From the NCBI GenBank assembly GCA_020028375.1, contig JAHZNX010000179.1, positions 1-5,123 of the forward strand: DNA of 5,123 nucleotides. The letters are read 5' to 3'. Below are positions 1 to 5,123 of the stretch, in pieces. The stretch's first letter is position 1. Each line of letters opens with the position of its first letter. The notes under the pieces are model-generated. The model searched no databases and had not been told where the DNA came from. It saw only the letters and a program-made list of their open reading frames with translations. The position numbers and the translations under genes are program-made. This DNA is from Betaproteobacteria bacterium (lineage in GTDB: Bacteria; Pseudomonadota; Gammaproteobacteria; Burkholderiales; SG8-41).

Positions 1-210
1 TCGGTCTCCGGCAACTTCCGGGAAATGCAGAGTGCCTACACGCTGGAGACTCGCAGCGGGCAGGTCCACCTGCGCTACTCGGGGCGCATGGTTCCCGATT
101 TCTACGTGCCGCCGCTGATCGGGACCCTCGCGCTGCGGCACAGCGTGGAGTCGTCGTTTCGCGCCCTCGTGTATGAAATGGAGCGCCCGCTCAGTGACGA
201 TGACCGGTGA
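1..210 (+). CDS. Probable SRPBCC-family (START/polyketide-cyclase fold) protein, C-terminal fragment
   Basis: The frame is open from the first base to a TGA at 208-210, giving 69 residues with the N-terminus outside the window. The visible part has the pattern of the end of a helix-grip domain: a strand around G4-N-F-R, alternating strands (Y13-T-L-E, then V22-H-L-R-Y), a proline-rich turn (Y35-V-P-P-L-I-G), and a final amphipathic helix (about residues 42-62) that ends in an acidic tail. This layout is common in bacterial SRPBCC proteins, which bind lipids or other hydrophobic ligands in a cavity capped by the last helix. The match is by general pattern, not by a catalytic motif, so the family call is moderate and no substrate can be named. 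Its 3' end overlaps the next gene by about 11-17 bases, which suggests co-transcription. Confidence 0.6.
   Translation, partial: SVSGNFREMQSAYTLETRSGQVHLRYSGRMVPDFYVPPLIGTLALRHSVESSFRALVYEMERPLSDDDR
180..183 (+). promoter_or_regulatory. Candidate ribosome binding site (GGAG) for the lipoprotein gene
   Basis: GGAG lies inside the end of the upstream gene. It is 10 bases before the GTG at 194 and 16 bases before the ATG at 200. The ATG at 173 has no purine-rich stretch in front of it. The spacing therefore argues against the 173 start and slightly favours GTG 194, although both 194 and 200 leave the same lipoprotein signal peptide intact. Confidence 0.35.
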
Positions 211-1699
211 CAGGTATCACGTAGGCGCTGCGCTGCTTTGCGCTGCGCTCGCCGGCTGCGCCGTCGCGCCCGAACGGCCCGCGGCCGGCACGGAGGCGCA
301 GTGCTACGAAGTATTCCAGCGCGTGGACGCTGCCATCGACGCGGCGGGCGTGCAGGATGGCATGGCGGCGCGTGTCGCCGGATTTCCCTACCTGCGGGCG
401 AGCCGCTTTCTCGCGAGCTACGCCCAGGAGGAGATTTCCGCGGCCCAGTTCGAGCAGTGGATGGGGCGCATGGTGACGCTGGGACTCGAGGCGCACCGGA
501 TCGAGCTCGCCAATCTGCCCGCCGCGACGCGCGAGGAGCTCGGGCACGCATTGCGGGAGATCGGTGCGCATCACGCCGCGCCGCGCGAGGCGCTTGAGCA
601 GTGCGCGCAGCGGCTCGCGGCGGCCGACCACGACCGCCCCGAGCGGCGCGCGGAATTGCGCGGCGCGATCAGCGTGCCGGACGACTACGTGACGTGGCAG
701 CGGGTGGTGGGGCTGTACTGGCTCACGCGCATCCCGTTCGCGAACGGGGTACGCGACTGGCACCGGGAGGTGCACGCCACCTTCGCGTTGCCGCTCGATG
801 CGCTGCCCGTGACGGGCCAGCTCACGGACTACGCGCCGCCGCCTTCAGGTCCGCTCATGCCCAAGGAGCTCGCAGCGCTGCTCGCGCGCGCCTCCGCCAA
901 CCCACTCGGCATACCCGAGCCGGGCGGCGGCGATCTCGAGGCGCTGTACCGCGCGTTCGCGCCGCGATTCGTGGTGGACACGAAGAGCGCGGCCGACGTG
1001 CCCGGGGCGCTCGGCTGGGGCGAGGACGGTCTGCCCGGAGTCGTCTCGCGCCTGCCGGTGGTTTACCGCCGCGTTTCGCATTCCCGCTACGAAGGGCGCG
1101 CGCTGCTGCAGTTGAACTACGCGATCTGGTTTCCGGAGCGTCCCCTGGGCGCGGGCTGGGACATCCTCGGCGGCCGTCTGGACGGCGTGCTGTGGCGGGT
1201 GACGCTCGCGCCGGACGGCGAGCCGTGGGTGTTCGACACGATCCACAACTGCGGCTGCTACCATCAGTTCATCCCGACGGCCCGGGCCGCGCCGAAACCG
1301 CAGCCTGATACACTCGACGAAACCGCTTTTGTGCCGCAGGTGTTGCCGCGCGTGAAGCCCGACACGCGGCTCACGTTGCGGCTGGCGGCGGGAACGCATT
1401 ACCTGGAGCGCGTCGTCCTGGACGCCGCGTCCAGCGAGAAGCCGGTAGGGTATGTCTTCGCGGACGACGACACGCTGCGTTCCATTCCGTTGAACGAGGG
1501 CGGACAGCGCAGCGTGTTCCGGCCCGACGGGATTGTGCCCGGCAGCGAGCGCGGCGAGCGCTGGTTATTCTGGCCGATGGGCGTGCCCGAGCCCGGCGCA
1601 ATGCGACAGTGGGGACGGCATGCGACCGCCTTCGTCGGGCGCCGCCACTTCGACGAGCCGGGGCTCCTTGAGCGATACTTCACGCTCAAGGAGCCGTGA
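200..1699 (+). CDS. Uncharacterised lipoprotein with H-x-C-x-C-x-x-H motif
   Basis: I do not recognise a named family. From ATG 200 the protein has 499 residues. In-frame starts at 173 (ATG) and 194 (GTG) are also possible. The N-terminus is a short lipoprotein signal peptide: Arg5, a hydrophobic stretch (about 8-18), then the lipobox L17-A-G-C20. Cys20 should be lipidated; the +2 residue is Ala, not Asp, so under the enterobacterial Lol rule it would go to the outer membrane. The mature part begins with a helical region rich in Ala, Glu and Arg (to about 155), followed by a mixed region with many aromatic residues. Its most distinctive site is H349-N-C-G-C-Y-H355, a possible metal-binding cluster, preceded by a Gly/Trp-rich stretch (about 318-343). 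No enzyme motif is evident. It overlaps the upstream gene and ends 54 bases before the EEP gene. It is real: long, consistent GC-rich codon use, proper export signal. Confidence 0.85.
   Translation: MTGDRYHVGAALLCAALAGCAVAPERPAAGTEAQCYEVFQRVDAAIDAAGVQDGMAARVAGFPYLRASRFLASYAQEEISAAQFEQWMGRMVTLGLEAHRIELANLPAATREELGHALREIGAHHAAPREALEQCAQRLAAADHDRPERRAELRGAISVPDDYVTWQRVVGLYWLTRIPFANGVRDWHREVHATFALPLDALPVTGQLTDYAPPPSGPLMPKELAALLARASANPLGIPEPGGGDLEALYRAFAPRFVVDTKSAADVPGALGWGEDGLPGVVSRLPVVYRRVSHSRYEGRALLQLNYAIWFPERPLGAGWDILGGRLDGVLWRVTLAPDGEPWVFDTIHNCGCYHQFIPTARAAPKPQPDTLDETAFVPQVLPRVKPDTRLTLRLAAGTHYLERVVLDAASSEKPVGYVFADDDTLRSIPLNEGGQRSVFRPDGIVPGSERGERWLFWPMGVPEPGAMRQWGRHATAFVGRRHFDEPGLLERYFTLKEP
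1662..1695 (+). repeat. Perfect 13-bp inverted repeat, strong hairpin at the 3' end of the lipoprotein gene; possible terminator or mRNA stabiliser
   Basis: The arms GGCTCCTTGAGCG (1662-1674) and CGCTCAAGGAGCC (1683-1695) are exact reverse complements around an 8-base loop (ATACTTCA). The structure sits in the last codons of the lipoprotein gene and ends two bases before the stop codon. No T-run follows, so it is not a canonical intrinsic terminator. It could still slow polymerase, block 3' exonucleases, or set the ratio between this gene and the EEP-clsB pair downstream. The right arm contains AAGGAG (1688-1693), a Shine-Dalgarno-like string masked by CTCCTT in the left arm. No start codon lies at a usable distance, so translational control is unlikely. 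Confidence 0.85.
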
Positions 1700-1705
1700 T
1701 ACCAG

Positions 1706-1719
1706 GCGGATCGATCCGC
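1706..1719. repeat. 14-bp perfect palindrome in the gap between the lipoprotein and EEP genes
   Basis: GCGGATCGATCCGC is an exact palindrome with no spacer. It lies in the 54-base intergenic gap, 11 bases after the 13-bp inverted repeat. The string CCGCGAG at 1716-1722 recurs at 1730-1736. The palindrome could be an operator for the EEP-clsB pair, but I see no promoter hexamers beside it. A palindrome this long is not rare by chance in 5 kb, so its position is the only reason to note it. Confidence 0.5.
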
Positions 1720-1753
1720 GAGCCGCAACCCGCGAGTCACGATCCTGAGAACA

Positions 1754-2512
1754 ATGCGCACGCTACGCGTCGCGAGCTATAACATCCACAAGGGCCTCTC
1801 GTTCACGCCGCTGCTCAACCGGCGGCTCACGATACACGAGCTGCGCGAGAGGCTGCGCCTGCTGGGCGCCGACATCGTGTTCCTGCAGGAAGTGCGCGGC
1901 AGGCACGACCGCCACGCCCGGCGCTTCGAGAACTGGCCGGCCGCGCCGCAGTACGAGTTCCTCGCGGACTCGGTGTGGAACGACTTTGCCTACGGCCGGA
2001 ATTCGGTCTACGACACCGGCCATCACGGCAATGCGATCCTGTCGCGCTTCCCGATCCTCGCCTGGGACAACCAGGACGTTTCCATGCGGCGCTTCGAGCG
2101 GCGCGGGCTGCTGCATTGCGAGATCCGGATTTCCGGCTGGAAGGAGCCGCTCCATTGCGTGTGCGTGCATCTCGGCTTGAGGGGGCACGAGCGCAGCCGC
2201 CAGATGGAGAAGTTGCGGCAGCGCGTCGAGCGGCTGGTGCCGCGCGACGCGCCTCTCATCGTTGCCGGCGACTTCAACGACTGGCGCCAGCGCGCGACGC
2301 AGGAGCTGGCGCATCCCCTCAACCTGCACGAAGTATTCGAGCTGGTGGATTGCCGCCCCGCGCGCACGTTTCCCGCGGTGCTGCCGCTGATGACGCTCGA
2401 CCGCATCTACGTGCGCGGCTTCCAGGTGCGCAACGCCCACGTGCACCATGGGCGGGCCTGGGCGCGCATATCCGACCATGCGGCGCTGACCGCGACGCTG
2501 GTTCCGGTATGA
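1754..2512 (+). CDS. Endonuclease/exonuclease/phosphatase (EEP) superfamily protein, YbhP-like
   Basis: This 252-residue protein has the full set of EEP (DNase I-like fold) motifs in order: metal-site Asn10 in A-S-Y-N-I-H-K-G; catalytic Glu46 in F-L-Q-E-V; H91-G-N-A-I-L-S-R-F-P; His139 in C-V-H-L-G; D173-F-N-D in A-G-D-F-N-D-W; Asp216 in L-D-R-I-Y-V; and the terminal S240-D-H. It should therefore be an active Mg2+-dependent phosphodiesterase or phosphatase. There is no signal peptide, so it is probably cytosolic. The superfamily acts on nucleic acids, inositol phosphates or sphingomyelin, and the substrate cannot be read from the sequence. The length is close to that of E. coli YbhP, which likewise precedes a clsB gene. 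ATG 1754 is the only reasonable start: there is no ATG, GTG or TTG in frame back to the preceding TGA, and the ribosome site is weak. The gene is 10 bases from clsB, implying one transcript. Confidence 0.92.
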   Translation: MRTLRVASYNIHKGLSFTPLLNRRLTIHELRERLRLLGADIVFLQEVRGRHDRHARRFENWPAAPQYEFLADSVWNDFAYGRNSVYDTGHHGNAILSRFPILAWDNQDVSMRRFERRGLLHCEIRISGWKEPLHCVCVHLGLRGHERSRQMEKLRQRVERLVPRDAPLIVAGDFNDWRQRATQELAHPLNLHEVFELVDCRPARTFPAVLPLMTLDRIYVRGFQVRNAHVHHGRAWARISDHAALTATLVPV

Positions 2513-2514
2513 GG
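2511..2514 (+). promoter_or_regulatory. Ribosome binding site of clsB overlapping the EEP stop codon
   Basis: GAGG begins inside the TGA stop of the EEP gene (2510-2512) and lies 8 bases before the clsB ATG at 2523. This spacing supports that start and suggests that ribosomes finishing the EEP gene help initiate clsB, i.e. translational coupling. Confidence 0.6.
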
Positions 2515-2522
2515 CCGCCGGC

Positions 2523-3689
2523 ATGGTGGAATTCTTCAACGGCAATCGCATCACGCTGCTGAAGTCCGGCGCGGAGTACTTCCCGCAGCTCGAAGCCGAG
2601 ATCGACGCCGCGCGGCACGAGATCCATCTCGAAACCTACATCTTCAAGGCCGATGCGACGGGACGCGCCATCGCCAACGCGCTGGTACGCGCGGCGCGGC
2701 GTGAAGTGGCGGTGTACGTCCTCGTGGACGGTTTCGGATCGCAGGATCTCGACCCGGCGCTGATCAGGCGGATGGAGGCGGCCGGCGTTAATTTCCTGGT
2801 GTATCGCCCGAACATCTCGCCGTGGAGCTTGCGGCACGCGCGGCTGCGGCGCTTGCACCGCAAGATCGCGGTGATGGACGCGCGGGTCGCATTCGTGGGC
2901 GGCATCAACGTGCTGGACGACGTGGACGAGTCGGGCCGCACGCCGCCGCGTTTCGATTATGCGGTGCGGGTCGAGGGACCGATGCTGTCGAAGATCCACC
3001 CGGTCGTGAAATGGCTGTGGAAGCTGGTGAACACGACCCAGTTGCGCCCGCGCCTGCCGAGCGGGGTCCGGCTCAGTCTATCAATGGAGCTGCGCGGAAG
3101 GCAGCGCGCTGCGTTCGTGACGCGCGACAATCTGGGCCACCGCCGCGATATCGAGCAGGCGTACCTGAAGGCGATCGGCGAGGCGCGCACCGAGATCCTG
3201 ATCGCCAACGCCTACTTCTTCCCGGGCCAGTCCTTTCGATGGGCGCTGGTGGAGGCTGCCGCGCGCGGCGTGCGCGTCATCCTCCTGCTGCAGGGCCGGG
3301 TGGAGTATGTATTACAGCACTATGCGTCGCGCGCCCTCTACGGCACGTTTCTTGACGCAGGAATCGAGATCCACGAGTATCACCGGAGTTTCCTGCACGC
3401 CAAGGTCGCCGTGATCGACCGTCACTGGGCGACGGTGGGCTCGTCCAACATCGATCCCTACAGTCTGCTGCTCGCGCGCGAGGCCAACGTGGTGATCGAG
3501 GACGAAGGCTTCGCCGCACAGTTGCGGGAGAGCCTGCTTGCCGCCATGAGTGAGGGCGCGGCCCAGGTGAAGCGCGAGCGCTGGCTGAACCAGCCCTGGC
3601 CGGTCCGCGTGTTTACCTGGCTTTGCTACGGTCTGGCGCGCCTGCTGACCGGTCTCTTTGCCTACGGCAGGGCGCGCGAGTTCACTTAG
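2523..3689 (+). CDS. clsB: Cardiolipin synthase ClsB (phospholipase D family)
   Basis: This 388-residue protein has two complete phospholipase D HKD motifs: H112-x-K114-x4-D119 followed by G126-G127, and H292-x-K294-x4-D299 followed by G306-S307-S-N. The paired motifs form one active site with a covalent phospho-histidine intermediate. Known ClsB enzymes make cardiolipin by transferring a phosphatidyl group between phosphatidylglycerol molecules. Other traits fit ClsB: no N-terminal transmembrane pair (which ClsA has), the R201-D-N-L-G-H-R-R-D-I-E segment before the second half, and length near E. coli ClsB (about 410). The C-terminus (about 359-382) is hydrophobic and aromatic with flanking Arg, probably a membrane-associating helix. 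The second lobe (about 222-345) looks complete and nothing is broken. It lies directly behind the EEP gene, as ybhO follows ybhP in E. coli. ClsC or another phosphatidyltransferase specificity is the main alternative. Confidence 0.93.
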   Translation: MVEFFNGNRITLLKSGAEYFPQLEAEIDAARHEIHLETYIFKADATGRAIANALVRAARREVAVYVLVDGFGSQDLDPALIRRMEAAGVNFLVYRPNISPWSLRHARLRRLHRKIAVMDARVAFVGGINVLDDVDESGRTPPRFDYAVRVEGPMLSKIHPVVKWLWKLVNTTQLRPRLPSGVRLSLSMELRGRQRAAFVTRDNLGHRRDIEQAYLKAIGEARTEILIANAYFFPGQSFRWALVEAAARGVRVILLLQGRVEYVLQHYASRALYGTFLDAGIEIHEYHRSFLHAKVAVIDRHWATVGSSNIDPYSLLLAREANVVIEDEGFAAQLRESLLAAMSEGAAQVKRERWLNQPWPVRVFTWLCYGLARLLTGLFAYGRAREFT

Positions 3690-3792
3690 AGCGGAAGGCC
3701 TGGAAAAAGGCCGGTGCGGGCCCCATGTTAGGATGAGGGCTGAAGCGGGCTTCCGGGTTTCTTCGCCGTCCCTCAGTCCTCGATCCTCATTA
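3690..3792. other. Intergenic region between clsB and the ABC transporter gene
   Basis: These 103 bases hold only weak signals. A small hairpin is possible at about 3698-3713 (GGCCT, 6-base A-rich loop, AGGCC). Another (GAAG-CGGG-CTTC, 3742-3753) is followed by CGGGTTTCTT and could be a poor terminator for clsB. TGT-TAGGAT at 3726-3734 resembles an extended -10 element, but I see no -35 hexamer at the right distance. The frame of the transporter is open through this gap, with another in-frame ATG at 3733. The longer spacing than between the other genes suggests the transporter may have its own promoter, but I cannot place it firmly. Confidence 0.3.
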
Positions 3793-5123
3793 ATGGCCCT
3801 GCATCACGGTACCCTGCCCGCGGCACTGCCGCAATCCGCGTCCGCGCCGCGCCGCCGTGAGTGGCAGGTGGTGCCGATGCTGCTGCCCTACCTGTGGGAA
3901 TATCGCTGGCGCGTGCTGATTGCGCTCGCCTGCCTCGTCACGGCAAAGCTCGCCAACGTTGGCGTGCCGCTGGTGCTGAAGGAAGTGGTGGACGGGCTCG
4001 AGCCCGGGCGCGCCTTGATCGCGGTGCCGTTTGCACTGCTCATCGCCTATGGCCTGCTGCGGCTCTCCACCACGCTCTTCGCGGAGCTGCGCGACGCCGT
4101 GTTCGTGCGCGTCACCCAGCACGCGATCCGGCGCCTCGCCCTCACGGTATTCCGCCACCTGCACTCGCTGTCCCTGCGCTTTCATCTCGAGCGGCAGACC
4201 GGAGGCGTCGCGCGCGATGTCGAGCGCGGCACCAACGGCGTCTCCACGCTGCTCTCCTACCTGCTGTTCTCGATCGTTCCGGTGATTCTGGAATTCGGCC
4301 TGGTGGCAGCAGTGCTGTTCGCCAAATTCGACTGGCGCTTCGTCGCCGTGACCTTCGCCGCGGTGGCGGTCTACCTCACCTACACCTTCTTCGTTTCCGA
4401 GTGGCGCATCGGCATCCGGCGCCGCGCCAACGAGCTCGATTCGCGCGCCAACACGCGCGCGATCGACAGCCTGCTCAACTTCGAGACGGTCAAGTACTTC
4501 AACAACGAGGAATACGAGGCGCGGCGCTACGACGAGAACCTGCGCAGCTACGAGGACGCGGCGGTGCGCAGCGAGACCTCGCTCGGGCTCCTCAACGTCG
4601 GCCAGAGCCTCATCATCGCGGCGGCCGTGACCGTGCTGATGGTGCTGGCGGGGGAGGGTGTCGCCGCCGGGTCGCTCACCCTTGGCGACCTGGTGTTGAT
4701 CAACGCGCTGCTCATCCAGCTCTACATCCCGCTCAATTTCCTGGGCATGGTCTACCGCGAGATCAAGCAGGCGCTGATCGACATGGACCGCATGTTCCGT
4801 CTCCTCGACGAGAACCGCGAGGTCGAGGATCGTCCGGGAGCGGGGCCGCTGCCGCACGGGGGCGCGACGATCCGCTTCGACCGCGTGAGCTTCAGCTACG
4901 ACGGCAAGCGGCAGATCCTGCGCGACCTGTCGTTCGAGGTGCCGGCGGGAGGCAAGGTGGCGGTGGTGGGCGCGAGCGGCGCGGGCAAATCCACGCTGGC
5001 GCGGCTGCTCTACCGCTTCTACGACGTGAACGGGGGCGCGGTGCTGGTGAACGGCGTGGACATCCGCGACGTGACGCAACCGAGCCTGCGCGCGGCGATC
5101 GGCATCGTGCCGCAGGACACCGT
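3793..5123 (+). CDS. Atm1/ABCB7-type ABC exporter (fused permease and ATPase), 3' end outside the window
   Basis: The frame is open from ATG 3793 to the window edge (443 full codons, no stop), so only about three quarters of a roughly 600-residue half-transporter is seen. Residues 1-25 form a polar N-terminus. The six-helix membrane domain spans about 28-330, with hydrophobic segments near 38-62, 73-95, 152-178, 182-202, 268-287 and 297-318. The ATPase domain starts near 358: A-loop Tyr369, Walker A G393-A-S-G-A-G-K-S-T401, Q-loop Gln441. The signature motif, Walker B and H-loop lie beyond the edge. E231-T-V-K-Y-F-N-N-E is a hallmark of the Atm1/ABCB7/HMT1 group. Arg205, Arg209, Asn268, Gln271 and Gly318 match, one number lower, the glutathione contacts I recall for Novosphingobium Atm1 (R206, R210, N269, Q272, G319). 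That supports this start and a role in exporting glutathione-derived or glutathione-metal compounds across the inner membrane as a homodimer. No clear ribosome site precedes 3793; ATG 3733 is a less likely alternative. Confidence 0.92.
   Translation, partial: MALHHGTLPAALPQSASAPRRREWQVVPMLLPYLWEYRWRVLIALACLVTAKLANVGVPLVLKEVVDGLEPGRALIAVPFALLIAYGLLRLSTTLFAELRDAVFVRVTQHAIRRLALTVFRHLHSLSLRFHLERQTGGVARDVERGTNGVSTLLSYLLFSIVPVILEFGLVAAVLFAKFDWRFVAVTFAAVAVYLTYTFFVSEWRIGIRRRANELDSRANTRAIDSLLNFETVKYFNNEEYEARRYDENLRSYEDAAVRSETSLGLLNVGQSLIIAAAVTVLMVLAGEGVAAGSLTLGDLVLINALLIQLYIPLNFLGMVYREIKQALIDMDRMFRLLDENREVEDRPGAGPLPHGGATIRFDRVSFSYDGKRQILRDLSFEVPAGGKVAVVGASGAGKSTLARLLYRFYDVNGGAVLVNGVDIRDVTQPSLRAAIGIVPQDT

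Noticed and set aside
601..1308. 235-codon + strand frame inside the lipoprotein gene
   Set aside because: The translation is dominated by Arg, Ala and Gly, the usual product of a shifted frame in GC-rich DNA. The lipoprotein frame has a signal peptide and balanced composition.
1688..1698. AAGGAG followed by GTG as the start of a small gene
   Set aside because: The spacing is only two bases, and the frame yields under 30 residues with no recognisable features before a stop inside the EEP gene.
1763..2554. 263-codon open frame on the - strand opposite the EEP gene
   Set aside because: It is antisense to a gene with every EEP catalytic motif, its composition is biased and motif-free, and it runs past the EEP-clsB junction. 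It is a shadow.
2822..3355. 177-codon + strand frame inside clsB, as possible evidence of a frameshift
   Set aside because: The clsB frame is intact through both HKD motifs to its stop, so this is a shifted-frame shadow and not a broken gene.
3698..3713. Small hairpin after clsB as an intrinsic terminator
   Set aside because: The stem is only about 5 bp and no T-run follows. It is noted only in the intergenic entry.
3726..3734. Extended -10-like TGT-TAGGAT as promoter of the ABC transporter gene
   Set aside because: No -35 element lies 15-19 bases upstream and the hexamer is imperfect. It is too weak for a promoter call.
3790..5079. 429-codon open frame on the - strand opposite the ABC transporter
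   Set aside because: It mirrors a clearly real transporter gene. Its translation is a low-complexity mix of His, Arg, Glu, Gln and Val with no motif, as expected from the complement of GC-rich coding sequence. The true gene on the + strand has no stop only because it runs off the window.

Overview
The window reads as ordinary chromosome from a GC-rich proteobacterium. By eye GC is about two thirds, with codon third positions dominated by G and C. Protein flavour and gene order point to a beta- or gammaproteobacterium; I lean towards beta (Burkholderiales, Rhodocyclales or Nitrosomonadales type), but this is inference. All five genes lie on the + strand and are tightly packed. There are no RNA genes, insertion sequences, CRISPR arrays or phage genes.

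Layout: (1) 1-210 is the C-terminal end of a gene that starts outside the window, probably a SRPBCC-fold protein. (2) About 200-1699 overlaps it and encodes a large uncharacterised lipoprotein with a clear lipobox and an unusual H-x-C-x-C-x-x-H motif. The last codons of this gene hold a perfect 13-bp inverted repeat, and the 54-base gap after it holds a 14-bp perfect palindrome. (3) 1754-2512 is an endonuclease/exonuclease/phosphatase (EEP) superfamily enzyme with all its catalytic residues. (4) 2523-3689 is a ClsB-type cardiolipin synthase with two intact HKD motifs, starting 10 bases after the EEP stop. (5) 3793 to the window end is the first three quarters of an Atm1/ABCB7-type ABC exporter. 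It is cut at the window edge just after the Q-loop, so it has no stop codon here.

How the genes may work together: the EEP-ClsB pair matches the ybhP-clsB (ybhO) arrangement of Escherichia coli and is almost certainly co-transcribed. A lipid-binding-fold protein, an envelope lipoprotein, a phosphodiesterase-fold enzyme, a phospholipid synthase and a membrane exporter together suggest an envelope theme. Only the EEP-ClsB link has solid context; the rest is inference. I see no convincing undescribed system. The items most worth checking are the uncharacterised lipoprotein and the hairpin plus palindrome at its 3' end.
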